From JAIPEI01 sp964443135 (lineage in GTDB: Bacteria; Desulfobacterota; DSM-4660; Desulfatiglandales; HGW-15): a stretch of 37,420 bases of DNA. The notes under the pieces were generated by a model. It made no database searches. It was not told where the DNA came from and worked only from the letters and a program-made list of their open reading frames with translations. The DNA lies in NCBI GenBank assembly GCA_964443135.1, contig CAYUBQ010000039.1, positions 1 to 37,420 on the forward strand, written 5' to 3'. Below are positions 15,793-22,921 of this stretch, one piece after another (position 1 is the stretch's first letter; each line of letters begins with the position of its first letter). Made by a program: the position numbers and the translations under genes.

Positions 15793-15852
15793 TCGCGGGG
15801 GATGAAGGATCAAGTCAAAGCGGGGGAGGTGGCAGGCAGTCATGCCACACGA

Positions 15853-16632
15853 TCAGCAGAGGAGGGCTTCGTCCTTGAGATCCGCCCCGAAACGCTTGAC
15901 CACCTCCTCCACGGTCAGCGAGCTCTTGGCCTCGCCCTGAACGTCGTACTTGAGCTTGCCTTCGTGGAGCATGATCATGACATTGCCGTGCTTGATGGCC
16001 TGGTTCATGTTGTGGGTCACCATGATCGTGGTCAAGTTGTTCTCGGCGACGATCTTCTCCGTCAGCTCCATCACCAGGTCCGCCGTCTTGGGATCCAGGG
16101 CCGCGGTGTGCTCGTCCAGCAGGAGCAGCTTGGGCATGCTCAGGGTGGCCATCAGGAGGGTCAACGACTGTCTCTGGCCCCCGGACAGCAGGGTCACGTT
16201 GTCTTTCAGGCGGTCCTCCAGACCCAGGTCCAGCATCTTCAGGGTGTCCCGATAGTAGTCCCTCCTCGCCTTCTTGACCCCCCAGCCCAGGCCGCGCCGC
16301 CGGCCGCGCAGGTCGGCCATGGCCAGGTTCTCCTCGATGGACATGGATGCGGCCGTGCCCATGAGCGGATCCTGAAAGATCCGGCCCAGGTACCTGGCCC
16401 GCCGGTGCTCGGGCAGGTGGGTGACCTTGTCGCCGTCGATGAAGATCTCCCCCTCGTCCGGGGTGTAGGTGCCCGAGATGAGGTTGAGCATGGTGGTCTT
16501 GCCGGCGCCGTTGCTCCCGATCACCGTGACGAAGTCCCCCTCGGCGATCTGGAGGCTCAGACCGTCCATGGCCGTCTTCTCGTCGATGGTGCCCTTCTTG
16601 AAAACCTTTCGAAGTCCTTCCAGTCGTACCAT
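15853..16632 (-). CDS. ABC importer ATP-binding subunit
   Basis: A 259-residue ABC ATPase. Walker A is GSNGAGKT (39-46), the signature is LSGGQRQ near 150, Walker B is LLLLDEHTAALD near 173 and the switch histidine is in MVTHNMN near 208. It powers uptake with the permease and binding protein encoded upstream (16651, 17638). The family is the TrpX-type / 'unknown substrate' importer found across Firmicutes and deltaproteobacteria, with aromatic amino acids as the known ligands of some members. It starts 18 bases after the permease stop. Confidence 0.92.
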   Translation of the reverse strand: MVRLEGLRKVFKKGTIDEKTAMDGLSLQIAEGDFVTVIGSNGAGKTTMLNLISGTYTPDEGEIFIDGDKVTHLPEHRRARYLGRIFQDPLMGTAASMSIEENLAMADLRGRRRGLGWGVKKARRDYYRDTLKMLDLGLEDRLKDNVTLLSGGQRQSLTLLMATLSMPKLLLLDEHTAALDPKTADLVMELTEKIVAENNLTTIMVTHNMNQAIKHGNVMIMLHEGKLKYDVQGEAKSSLTVEEVVKRFGADLKDEALLC

Positions 16633-16650
16633 ACGGCGATCTCCGGCCCC

Positions 16651-17571
16651 TCAAACCCCTCTCAGGTGAAGCTTTCCTTCCTTGCCGCCCTTGAGCGCGG
16701 GAACCCCGAGCGCCAGGATCACCATGACGCCGGTGGCCATTTTCAGGTCCGTGGGCGCCAGCCCCATGCGGAGGCCGACGGCGATGATGAACTTGTAGAT
16801 CACCGAGCCCACGAGCGCGGCCAGGGTCAGCCTCATCACGCTCTTCTTGCCGGTCCGCACCCCCACCATGGACTCACCGATGATGATGGAGGCCAGGCCG
16901 ATCACGATCATGCCGATGCCCATGCCCACGTCCGCGAACCCCTGGGACTGGGCCACCAGGGAGCCGGACAGGGCCACGAACGCATTGGAGATCCCCAGGC
17001 CCAGCACGGTCATGTTGTCCGTGTTCACCCCCAGGGTCCGGATCATCTGCTCGTTGTCCCCGGTGGCGCGCATGGCCAGGCCCATCTGCGTGTGAAGGTA
17101 GAGATCCGTCAGGAACTTGAAGGCGAAGGAGACCAGCACGAAGAAACCGATCATGGGAATGAACCGGTTCATGTCCAGGGTTTCCAGGGGCGTGAGAAAG
17201 GTGTCCACGGTGAGGAGCTGGATGTTGGACCGCCCCATGATGCGGAGGTTCACCGAGTACAGGATGGTCATCATGAGGATCCCCGACAGCAGGCTGTTGA
17301 TCTTGAGCCGGGTGTTCAGGAGACCCGTGCAGCAGCCGGCGAGAAACCCCGCGAAGACGGCCACCAGGATGCTCAGCAGCGGGTCCACCTCCAGGGTGAG
17401 GAGCCGCGCCGTCACGGCCGCGCCCAGAGGAAAGCTGCCGTCCACGGTGAGATCGGGGAACGCCAGCACGCGAAAGGTGATCACGATGCCGAGTGCGACC
17501 AGGGCGTAAGCGAGCCCCTGCTCCAGGGATACAGGGACCGTCCGCAGAAAACCGCTGAGCACCATGCGCAC
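16651..17571 (-). CDS. ABC importer permease subunit
   Basis: A 306-residue inner-membrane permease of the branched-chain/ribose type (BPD_transp_2). About eight to nine hydrophobic helices are seen, and the ATPase-contact loop falls around ATGDNEQMIRTLGVNTDNM (169-187), as in LivM/RbsC-like proteins. It is the middle gene of the three-gene importer. A strong 10-bp hairpin in the 66-base spacer from the binding-protein gene may lower expression relative to that protein. The start at 17571 is an ATG with MRMVLSGFLRTV; another ATG two codons later is possible. Confidence 0.9.
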   Translation of the reverse strand: MRMVLSGFLRTVPVSLEQGLAYALVALGIVITFRVLAFPDLTVDGSFPLGAAVTARLLTLEVDPLLSILVAVFAGFLAGCCTGLLNTRLKINSLLSGILMMTILYSVNLRIMGRSNIQLLTVDTFLTPLETLDMNRFIPMIGFFVLVSFAFKFLTDLYLHTQMGLAMRATGDNEQMIRTLGVNTDNMTVLGLGISNAFVALSGSLVAQSQGFADVGMGIGMIVIGLASIIIGESMVGVRTGKKSVMRLTLAALVGSVIYKFIIAVGLRMGLAPTDLKMATGVMVILALGVPALKGGKEGKLHLRGV

Positions 17572-17586
17572 ACCGCCTTCATGGCC

Positions 17587-17611
17587 GGGGGAGGCGTGGA
17601 TCGCCTCCCCC
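17587..17611 (-). promoter_or_regulatory. Intercistronic hairpin in ABC operon
   Basis: A perfect ten-bp stem (17587-17596 with 17602-17611) and five-base loop lies between the binding-protein stop and the permease start. There is no U-tract. Such stems often protect the upstream mRNA or cause partial termination, raising binding protein over permease (general knowledge; the role here is inferred). Confidence 0.55.
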
Positions 17612-17637
17612 GTCGTCGTCGTTGAATGAGACCTGCC

Positions 17638-18633
17638 CTACTCCCCCTTGACCAGGTTTCCGCTCTCATCCCAGAGCTTGTCGGCGGCGTGCCTCAGAAG
17701 GGTCTCCGGGAGGTCCACGTTCTGCTCCTCGGCGTTCTCCAGGCTCACCCACAGGCTGTAGCCGGCGGCGAGACCGGCGGGGATCTGTCCGGGGTCCTGG
17801 CCCTTCAGGATGCGGGCCGCCTTTTTCCCGGCCGTGTACCCGACCATGTAGTAGTCCAGGCCGTAGACCGCCACGGCGCCCCGGGGGACGCTGTCCCGGT
17901 CGCCGGCGAACAGGGCGATGTCGTTCGCGTTGCAGACCTTGACCACGGACTCGAACGCGGAGACGGTGGTGTTGTCCGAGGTGATGTGGAGGGCCTCCAC
18001 CCTCCCCACCAGGCTCTGTGCGGCCTGCATGACCTCGGCGCTGTTGGAGACGTGGGCCTCGACCAGCTCGCCCCCGAGGTCCTCGACGGCCTTCTTCATC
18101 TCCTTGATGTGGAAGGTCACGTTCACGTCGCCCGGGTTGTAGATGGTCCCCCACTTCTTCACGTGGGGCACGATCTCCTGGTACATCCTGCACTGCAGCT
18201 CGATGGGCCACCGGTCGCTCACCCCGGTGACGTTGGTCCCGGTCTTGCCCAGCTTGGGCACGATCCCGGTCTTGACCGGGTCCGTCACCGAGGAGAAGAC
18301 GATGGGCGTCTTCTCGCTCACCTTGACCTGGGCCTGGGCGTTGGGCGTGCTGATGGCGTGGACGAGATCCATCCGGTCATCCTCGAACTTGCGCGCGATC
18401 ATCGCGCAGTTGGCCTGGTCGCCCTGGGCGTTGGCCCGTTCGATGGTGATGTTTTCGCCCTCGACGAAACCCTCCTCCGCCAGTGCGGCGGCAAAGCCCT
18501 TCGAGTCGTTGTCCAGGGCGGGATGGGAGACGATCTGCGCCTCCCCGATGCGGATCATCTTCGCTGAAACAGCCGACCCGAAGCATAGACCGACCGCGAC
18601 CACGACCGCCATGACACAGAATGCCCTCTTCAT
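17638..18633 (-). CDS. ABC importer substrate-binding protein (TrpX-like)
   Basis: A 331-residue periplasmic binding protein of the PF04392 (ABC_sub_bind) family. A Sec signal peptide (about 1-24, cut near AVSA/KM) has no lipobox cysteine, so the protein is free in the periplasm. The mature part shows the two-lobe pattern, with IGEAQIVSHPALD at the start, the FSSVTDPVKTGIV hinge-type segment near 112-124 and YNPGD near 165. Some family members bind tryptophan or tyrosine; the ligand here is unknown. GGGAGG precedes the ATG at a good distance, and a strong promoter lies about 180 bases upstream. It is the first gene of the importer operon. Confidence 0.88.
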   Translation of the reverse strand: MKRAFCVMAVVVAVGLCFGSAVSAKMIRIGEAQIVSHPALDNDSKGFAAALAEEGFVEGENITIERANAQGDQANCAMIARKFEDDRMDLVHAISTPNAQAQVKVSEKTPIVFSSVTDPVKTGIVPKLGKTGTNVTGVSDRWPIELQCRMYQEIVPHVKKWGTIYNPGDVNVTFHIKEMKKAVEDLGGELVEAHVSNSAEVMQAAQSLVGRVEALHITSDNTTVSAFESVVKVCNANDIALFAGDRDSVPRGAVAVYGLDYYMVGYTAGKKAARILKGQDPGQIPAGLAAGYSLWVSLENAEEQNVDLPETLLRHAADKLWDESGNLVKGE

Positions 18634-18814
18634 AAGCCTACCTCCCTTTTTGTGGATTGACGTGAAAAGACCCTGCGTTTTCCGATGTTGACGTTCTGAG
18701 ATCCATCATGCGCCGCTTCGAGCAGCGTCTGCCAAGACCACGAAGGAGCCCGAGATCGCCGATGTCGAGTCCCCGGTACGAAGAAAGGGTTGATGTTCTC
18801 GGTAGGTCACCGGG

Positions 18815-18844
18815 AGTATAAGCGGAGGGCCTTTGAAGTGTCAA
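18815..18844 (-). promoter_or_regulatory. Sigma-70 promoter of ABC importer operon
   Basis: On the minus strand TTGACA (18839-18844) and TATACT (18815-18820) are separated by 18 bases, a near-perfect housekeeping promoter. The resulting leader of about 175 bases before the binding-protein gene shows no obvious T-box or tryptophan-rich leader peptide. Confidence 0.65.
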
Positions 18845-18886
18845 GGTCTAAGACCGCAGAGCACGGCAGGAAACCCGGTTTCGGCG

Positions 18887-18937
18887 GATTCGCAGAACCC
18901 CGCTCACCCGCCGCCGGAAGCGCGATGACCTGTCGAT
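18887..18937 (+). repeat. 98-bp intergenic repeat, partial copy 3
   Basis: Only the 5' half of the repeat is kept (gattcgcagaacc, cgctcacccgccg, ggaagcg and a gatgacctgt block). It lies upstream of the importer promoter inside the 345-base spacer 18634-18978, which otherwise holds that promoter and leader. Confidence 0.6.
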
Positions 18938-18978
18938 ATTCCGAGGGCGGGGATCGGCCCGGGCTCCTTCCGGCGCGA

Positions 18979-19710
18979 TCAGGTCTCCTTGAGCTCGTAG
19001 TCCAGATGCGCGCACTTGGGCCGGATGCGGGAGAGGATCTCCTCCCGTCTTCCGCGGGCCCACACGGGCATCTCCTGGTCCCACCGGTCGGCCGAAGGAA
19101 CGCGTATGACGGTGGGATGCTTGAGCCCGGGCTCCACGGTCAGCTCGATGGACCGGGCTCCCTCGGAGTAGAGGATGTACCCGAACGAGACGAGCACGTC
19201 GTGCTTCTCCCCCCCTGCGCCCGCGGCATCGGATCGGGGGGGTTCGGCCTTCTCCTCCGGGCGGTGGGGGGCCGAGGGCGCCGGAGCGTCGATCTGCCGG
19301 ATCCTCCGGAGATGCCTTCCCCCGTCGAAGGGGGTTTCCAGCCAGGCTCGAACGATCTCCAGGGCCTGGTCCAGCGAGAGAACCCGCCCCCCCAGGGAGA
19401 GGACGTTGGCATCGTTGTGCCGCCTGGCCAGGAGGGCGGTCTCGCGGCTCCAGCAGAGGGCGCACCTCACACCCGGAACCCGGTTGGCGGTCATGGCCTC
19501 CCCGTTCCCGGACCCTCCCAGGACGATCCCCCGCTCGCACGATCCGCCGGCCACGGCCTCGGCCGCCGGCCGGACGAAGAGGGGGTAGTCCACGGGCTCC
19601 TCGGAGTGCGTGCCGAAGTCCTCCACCTCGTGACCGCTTTCCAGGAGGAAGCGCTTGATCTCTTCCTTGTAGCGGTATCCGGCGTGATCGGTTCCCAGGG
19701 CGACCTTCAT
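18979..19710 (-). CDS. rpiB: RpiB-type sugar isomerase with C-terminal extension
   Basis: Residues 1-140 form an RpiB/LacA/LacB domain (ribose-5-phosphate isomerase B). The start MKVALGTDHAGYRYKE carries the D8-H9 sugar-phosphate motif. The active-site loop GGSGNGEAMTANRVPG (65-80) has Glu71, as in the mycobacterial type, rather than the catalytic cysteine of E. coli RpiB. Normal family length is about 150; here a proline/alanine/glutamate linker (141-168) leads to a 75-residue extra domain (169-243) with beta-rich HDVLVSFGYILYSEG and SIELTVEPGLKHPTVIRV, which I do not recognise. ATG 19710 has AAGGAG upstream. The gene is transcribed alone. It serves the non-oxidative pentose phosphate pathway, or another aldose phosphate. 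Confidence 0.85.
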   Translation of the reverse strand: MKVALGTDHAGYRYKEEIKRFLLESGHEVEDFGTHSEEPVDYPLFVRPAAEAVAGGSCERGIVLGGSGNGEAMTANRVPGVRCALCWSRETALLARRHNDANVLSLGGRVLSLDQALEIVRAWLETPFDGGRHLRRIRQIDAPAPSAPHRPEEKAEPPRSDAAGAGGEKHDVLVSFGYILYSEGARSIELTVEPGLKHPTVIRVPSADRWDQEMPVWARGRREEILSRIRPKCAHLDYELKET

Positions 19711-19772
19711 ACGGGGGCTCCTTGCTCGATTCGTACTGCCGACGCTACCCCTGCTCAAGCGATTCGTCAAGA

Positions 19773-19800
19773 GGCAGTGGAATTCGGGCAGTGGAATTCG
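19773..19800. repeat. 14-bp tandem direct repeat upstream of rpiB
   Basis: The unit ggcagtggaattcg occurs twice with no spacer, 63-90 bases upstream of the rpiB start. It may be an operator or a simple duplication. The rest of 19711-19988 shows a cgggcc/ggcccg hairpin and no convincing promoter. Confidence 0.5.
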
Positions 19801-19988
19801 GGTTGCGGCGCCGTGCCGCCTGCATTAAGCTTGAAACCGGACCGGCCCCACCGGCAGGAAACGTCCGCCGGGCCTGCGGCCCGCCGGTCCGGGAGTGGCG
19901 AAGGTACCCCTTTGACCGGCCGGCATCGCCCATCGTGACCTGACCGGGGCCCGGGCGGCGCCGGCCTCCCGGAGAAAGGAGATCGACC

Positions 19989-20903
19989 ATGCCGCAACGA
20001 CCCTTCTTCCCGCGATCCCGCCGGTTCGCCGCCGCGTTCCTGTGCGCGCTCGTGCTGGTCATCCTGGCGTCGGCCGGGGCCCGCCCCCTGCTCGCGCAGG
20101 ACCGCCACCTCCTCTGGGAGGTGGTCGGCGCCCAGGGCCGGGTCACCCTCGTGGGCTCCATCCACACGCTTCGCCAAGACGCCTACCCCCTTCCGGACGT
20201 CTACGGGGAGGCCTACGGCGCCGCCCGAGGGCTCGCTCTGGAAACGGACATGGCCGCCATGGAGGATCCCGCCTTCCAGGCCCGGATCCTGGCACTGGGC
20301 CTCTACCCGGAAGGAGAGACCCTCCGGGACCGTCTTTCCCCGGACGCCTATGGCGCCCTGGCCGAGGCCCTGACCGCGCGCGGCTTGCCTCCGGAGCAGC
20401 TTGCCCGGTTCAAGCCCTGGTTCTGCGCCTTCACCCTGACCCTGCTCGAGCTGCAGCGTCTGGGGTACCAGCCCCAGTACGGGCTGGACAGCCACTTCTA
20501 CCGCAAGGCCCTCCAGGACGGCAAGCCCCTCTACCATCTGGAGCCCGTCGAGGCCCAGATTCAGCTCCTGGCCTCGCTGGATCGGGGGAAGCAGGAGGAT
20601 TTTCTGCTCCAGTCGCTCCAGGAGCTGGATCTTTTGGCCTCCAAGGCCGCCGAGATGACCGGGGCATGGCAGGAAGGCGACGCAGAAGGCCTCGACGCCT
20701 TCATCCAAGCGAGCTTCGAGGGGTTTCCCGAGCTCTACGACCGCTTCTTCACGCAGCGGAACCGGAGCTGGGTGCCTCGGATCGAGAAGTTCATCCGGGA
20801 GGGGAGGAACGTCCTCGTCGTCGTGGGGGCCGGGCACCTGGTGGGAGACGAGGGCCTCGTCCGGATGCTCGAGGATCGAGGCCACCGCCTCCATCAGCGG
20901 TAG
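19989..20903 (+). CDS. TraB/GumN family putative metalloprotease
   Basis: A 304-residue exported protein of the TraB/GumN (Tiki-like, PF01963) family. A signal peptide or anchor spans about 10-36 (cleavage possible after LLAQ). The paired GX2H motifs of the family are G56-S-I-H59 near the N-terminus and G280-A-G-H283 near the C-terminus, with the GLALETDM acidic strand between (about 80-87). Eukaryotic Tiki proteins are metal-dependent proteases; bacterial members are mostly uncharacterised. AAGGAG lies seven bases before the ATG. The radical SAM gene follows after 25 bases in the same direction, so they are probably co-transcribed. Confidence 0.88.
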   Translation: MPQRPFFPRSRRFAAAFLCALVLVILASAGARPLLAQDRHLLWEVVGAQGRVTLVGSIHTLRQDAYPLPDVYGEAYGAARGLALETDMAAMEDPAFQARILALGLYPEGETLRDRLSPDAYGALAEALTARGLPPEQLARFKPWFCAFTLTLLELQRLGYQPQYGLDSHFYRKALQDGKPLYHLEPVEAQIQLLASLDRGKQEDFLLQSLQELDLLASKAAEMTGAWQEGDAEGLDAFIQASFEGFPELYDRFFTQRNRSWVPRIEKFIREGRNVLVVVGAGHLVGDEGLVRMLEDRGHRLHQR

Positions 20904-20928
20904 CGCCCTTCTCATCCGGGGACCGATC

Positions 20929-22203
20929 ATGAGAGTTCTCCTGATCTCCGCCAACTCCGAACGCTCCATCATGCCGGTCCCCCCGGTGGGGCTGCTCTGC
21001 GTGGCCCAGGCCGCGCGGGATGCCGGGCACGAGACGAAGGTGATCGACCTCATGGCCGAGGAGGACCCGACGGGCCGCCTGGCCGGAGCCGTGGAGCGGT
21101 TCCATCCCGACGTGCTCGGCCTCTCGGTCCGCAACATCGACGACCAGAACATGCGAACCCCCCGGTTTCTCCTGGACCAGGTCCGGGAGGTGACGCGCGT
21201 CTGCCGCTCGCTCACCGAGGTCCCCATCGTTGCGGGCGGCCCGGGCTACAGCATGTTCCCCCTGGAGGCGCTGGACTACCTGGGGGCGGACGCCGGGGTC
21301 GTGGGGGACGGCGAGGACGTGTTCACGCTTCTTCTCGAGCGCCTCGAGCGCGGCGATCCGCTCTCCGGCATCCCCAGGCTCGTGCGGCCCGGTCTGCCCC
21401 TTTCCGGGGAGGCCCCCCGGCCCCGGGACCTGGACCGGTTCCCCCTTCCCGACCCCGATCTCCTGGACCGATCCGCCTACACACCGGAGGAGCTCTGGGT
21501 TCCCGTGCAGAGCCGCCGGGGCTGCCCCTTGTGCTGCTCCTACTGCTCCACCGCCTCCATCGAGGGCCGCGCCATTCGAAAGCGATCCCCCGCCCGGGTG
21601 ATCCGCTGGATGGAGCGGTGGGCCGGCGCCGGGTTTCGACGGTTTCACTTCGTGGACAACACCTTCAACCTCCCCCCGTCCTATGCCGAGGCCCTGTGCG
21701 ACAACATCTCGGCGGCCGGGCTGAAGGTCGAGTGGCTCGCCATTCTTCACCCGGCCCGCCTCGACGAGCGGCTGGTCCGCAAGATGGCCGCGGCGGGCTG
21801 CCGCCAGGTGAGCCTGGGCTTCGAGAGCGGGTCGAGGCGCATGCTCCGGTCGCTGAACAAGCATTTCGGCCCCGAGGAGGTGGAGCGGGCCGCGCGCGTG
21901 CTGTCCGACCACGGGATTCGGACGATGGGGTTCCTCCTGCTGGGAGGACCGGGCGAGACCCGGGAGTCGGTGGAGGAGAGCGTGGCCTTCGTCGACCGGC
22001 TGGACCTGGACCTCGTCAAGATCACCGTGGGGGTGCGCATCTACCCGAACACGCCCCTGGCCGCACTGGCCGTCGCCAGGGGCGAGCTCTCCCCGGGGGA
22101 GTCCCTGCTCAGGCCCCGGTTCTACCTGGAGCGGGGCCTGGAAGGCTGGCTGGAGGAGCAGGTGGACGCCTGGGTGGCGGAGCGGGAGAGCTGGCAGCGG
22201 TGA
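20929..22203 (+). CDS. B12-binding domain radical SAM protein
   Basis: A 424-residue class B-like radical SAM enzyme. Residues 1-150 form a cobalamin-binding Rossmann-like domain (MRVLLISANS, then PPVGLLCVAQAARDAGH, as in the B12-binding SAM proteins). The radical SAM domain has CxxxCxxC at C199/C203/C206 (CPLCCSYC), the glycine-rich LGFESGS segment near 285 and LLLGGPGET near 330. Members act as methyltransferases or in cofactor, lipid and natural-product synthesis; the substrate cannot be named. It could also be used with the corrinoid supply implied by the downstream methyltransferase cluster. It follows the TraB gene by 25 bases. Confidence 0.88.
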   Translation: MRVLLISANSERSIMPVPPVGLLCVAQAARDAGHETKVIDLMAEEDPTGRLAGAVERFHPDVLGLSVRNIDDQNMRTPRFLLDQVREVTRVCRSLTEVPIVAGGPGYSMFPLEALDYLGADAGVVGDGEDVFTLLLERLERGDPLSGIPRLVRPGLPLSGEAPRPRDLDRFPLPDPDLLDRSAYTPEELWVPVQSRRGCPLCCSYCSTASIEGRAIRKRSPARVIRWMERWAGAGFRRFHFVDNTFNLPPSYAEALCDNISAAGLKVEWLAILHPARLDERLVRKMAAAGCRQVSLGFESGSRRMLRSLNKHFGPEEVERAARVLSDHGIRTMGFLLLGGPGETRESVEESVAFVDRLDLDLVKITVGVRIYPNTPLAALAVARGELSPGESLLRPRFYLERGLEGWLEEQVDAWVAERESWQR

Positions 22204-22277
22204 TGTCCCTCGAGGGGTCCTGCTTTCGTTCTCCCCACGCCGGCGGATGAAGCCATACAAACAGCCATACATTCGTA

Positions 22278-22306
22278 TTGACGCCTTCCTCGATTCCTGC
22301 TATGCT
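22278..22306 (+). promoter_or_regulatory. Promoter and possible operator of brnT
   Basis: TTGACG (22278-22283), 17 bases and TATGCT (22301-22306) form a strong promoter. The predicted start site (about 22312-22315) coincides with the brnT ATG at 22315, so the mRNA would be nearly leaderless. Immediately upstream agccatac is repeated twice at a 12-base period (about 22253-22272), a candidate operator for the antitoxin. Confidence 0.55.
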
Positions 22307-22314
22307 TTGATCTC

Positions 22315-22608
22315 ATGTCGAAGCGATCCGATTTCGAGTGGGATTCTGCAAAAGATGAGCTCAACCGGAGGAAGCACGGCGTTTCCTTTGCCTTGGCCCA
22401 GCTCGCTTTTCTGGATCCCGATCGTGTCCTCCTGGAAGACAGGGGACACAGCGACGAGGAATCGCGTTACTACTGCCTCGGCCGGGTCTCTGACGGTATC
22501 ATGACGGTCAGGTTCACCTTTCGCAAAGACAGGATCAGGATCATCGGGGCCGGTTATTGGCGCAGAGGAAAGAAGATCTATGAAAAAGAAAATCAACTAC
22601 ACGGATGA
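22315..22608 (+). CDS. brnT: BrnT family toxin
   Basis: A 97-residue RelE-fold ribonuclease toxin of the BrnT family (PF04365). The N-terminus matches the family pattern (FEWDSAKDELNRRKHGVSFALA, then DPDRVLLEDRGH). The catalytic-type basic residues are in VRFTFRKDRIRIIGAGYWRR. It would cleave mRNA or arrest translation when free. The region is visibly AT-richer than its surroundings, suggesting acquisition by transfer. The gene overlaps the antitoxin gene by 29 bases. No ribosome binding site is seen before the ATG, in line with a leaderless transcript. Confidence 0.85.
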   Translation: MSKRSDFEWDSAKDELNRRKHGVSFALAQLAFLDPDRVLLEDRGHSDEESRYYCLGRVSDGIMTVRFTFRKDRIRIIGAGYWRRGKKIYEKENQLHG

Positions 22609-22810
22609 GCCCATGGGCAGGGTGAAGGTGATTCCGGACTTTCTTCCCTCGCCGGAGGAGCTGGCCCTGAAGGACGAAACCGTCAAGGTCACCATTTCTC
22701 TCAGCAAGACCAGCGTGGACTTCTTCAAGAAAGAGGCCCGGAAGTATGACACGCATTACCAGAAGATGATCCGGCGACTTCTCGACGAGTACGCTGCACA
22801 TCAGTGTTAG
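22580..22810 (+). CDS. brnA: BrnA-like antitoxin (CopG-type)
   Basis: A 76-residue partner of the BrnT toxin. Residues about 35-76 (VKVTISLSKTSVDFFKKEARKYDTHYQKMIRRLLDEY) form a ribbon-helix-helix DNA-binding domain of the CopG/BrnA type. The N-terminal part (DEPMGRVKVIPDFLPSPEELALKD) is the likely toxin-neutralising region. It should bind its own promoter at 22250-22306 together with the toxin (family behaviour). Toxin precedes antitoxin, the usual order for brnTA. AGGAAAGAAG precedes the ATG. No terminator is seen before the next promoter. Confidence 0.82.
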   Translation: MKKKINYTDEPMGRVKVIPDFLPSPEELALKDETVKVTISLSKTSVDFFKKEARKYDTHYQKMIRRLLDEYAAHQC

Positions 22811-22847
22811 ACCGCTTTTCCAACCGCACGCCCCCGCCAGTCCTTGC

Positions 22848-22876
22848 TTGACTGCTCCCATGGCATGAGATAGGGT
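22848..22876 (+). promoter_or_regulatory. Candidate promoter of methyltransferase cluster
   Basis: TTGACT (22848-22853), 17 bases and TAGGGT (22871-22876) would start transcription near 22883, about 40 bases before the ATG at 22922. The -10 is a weak match. No riboswitch is visible in this short leader. Confidence 0.4.
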
Positions 22877-22921
22877 CGGCGGGTCCTTGCACCGGATCGG
22901 AGAACCCCGACAGGAGACGCC

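Noticed and set aside
18634..18810. Tryptophan attenuator before the TrpX-like importer
   Set aside because: The leader has no run of tryptophan codons and no terminator hairpin.
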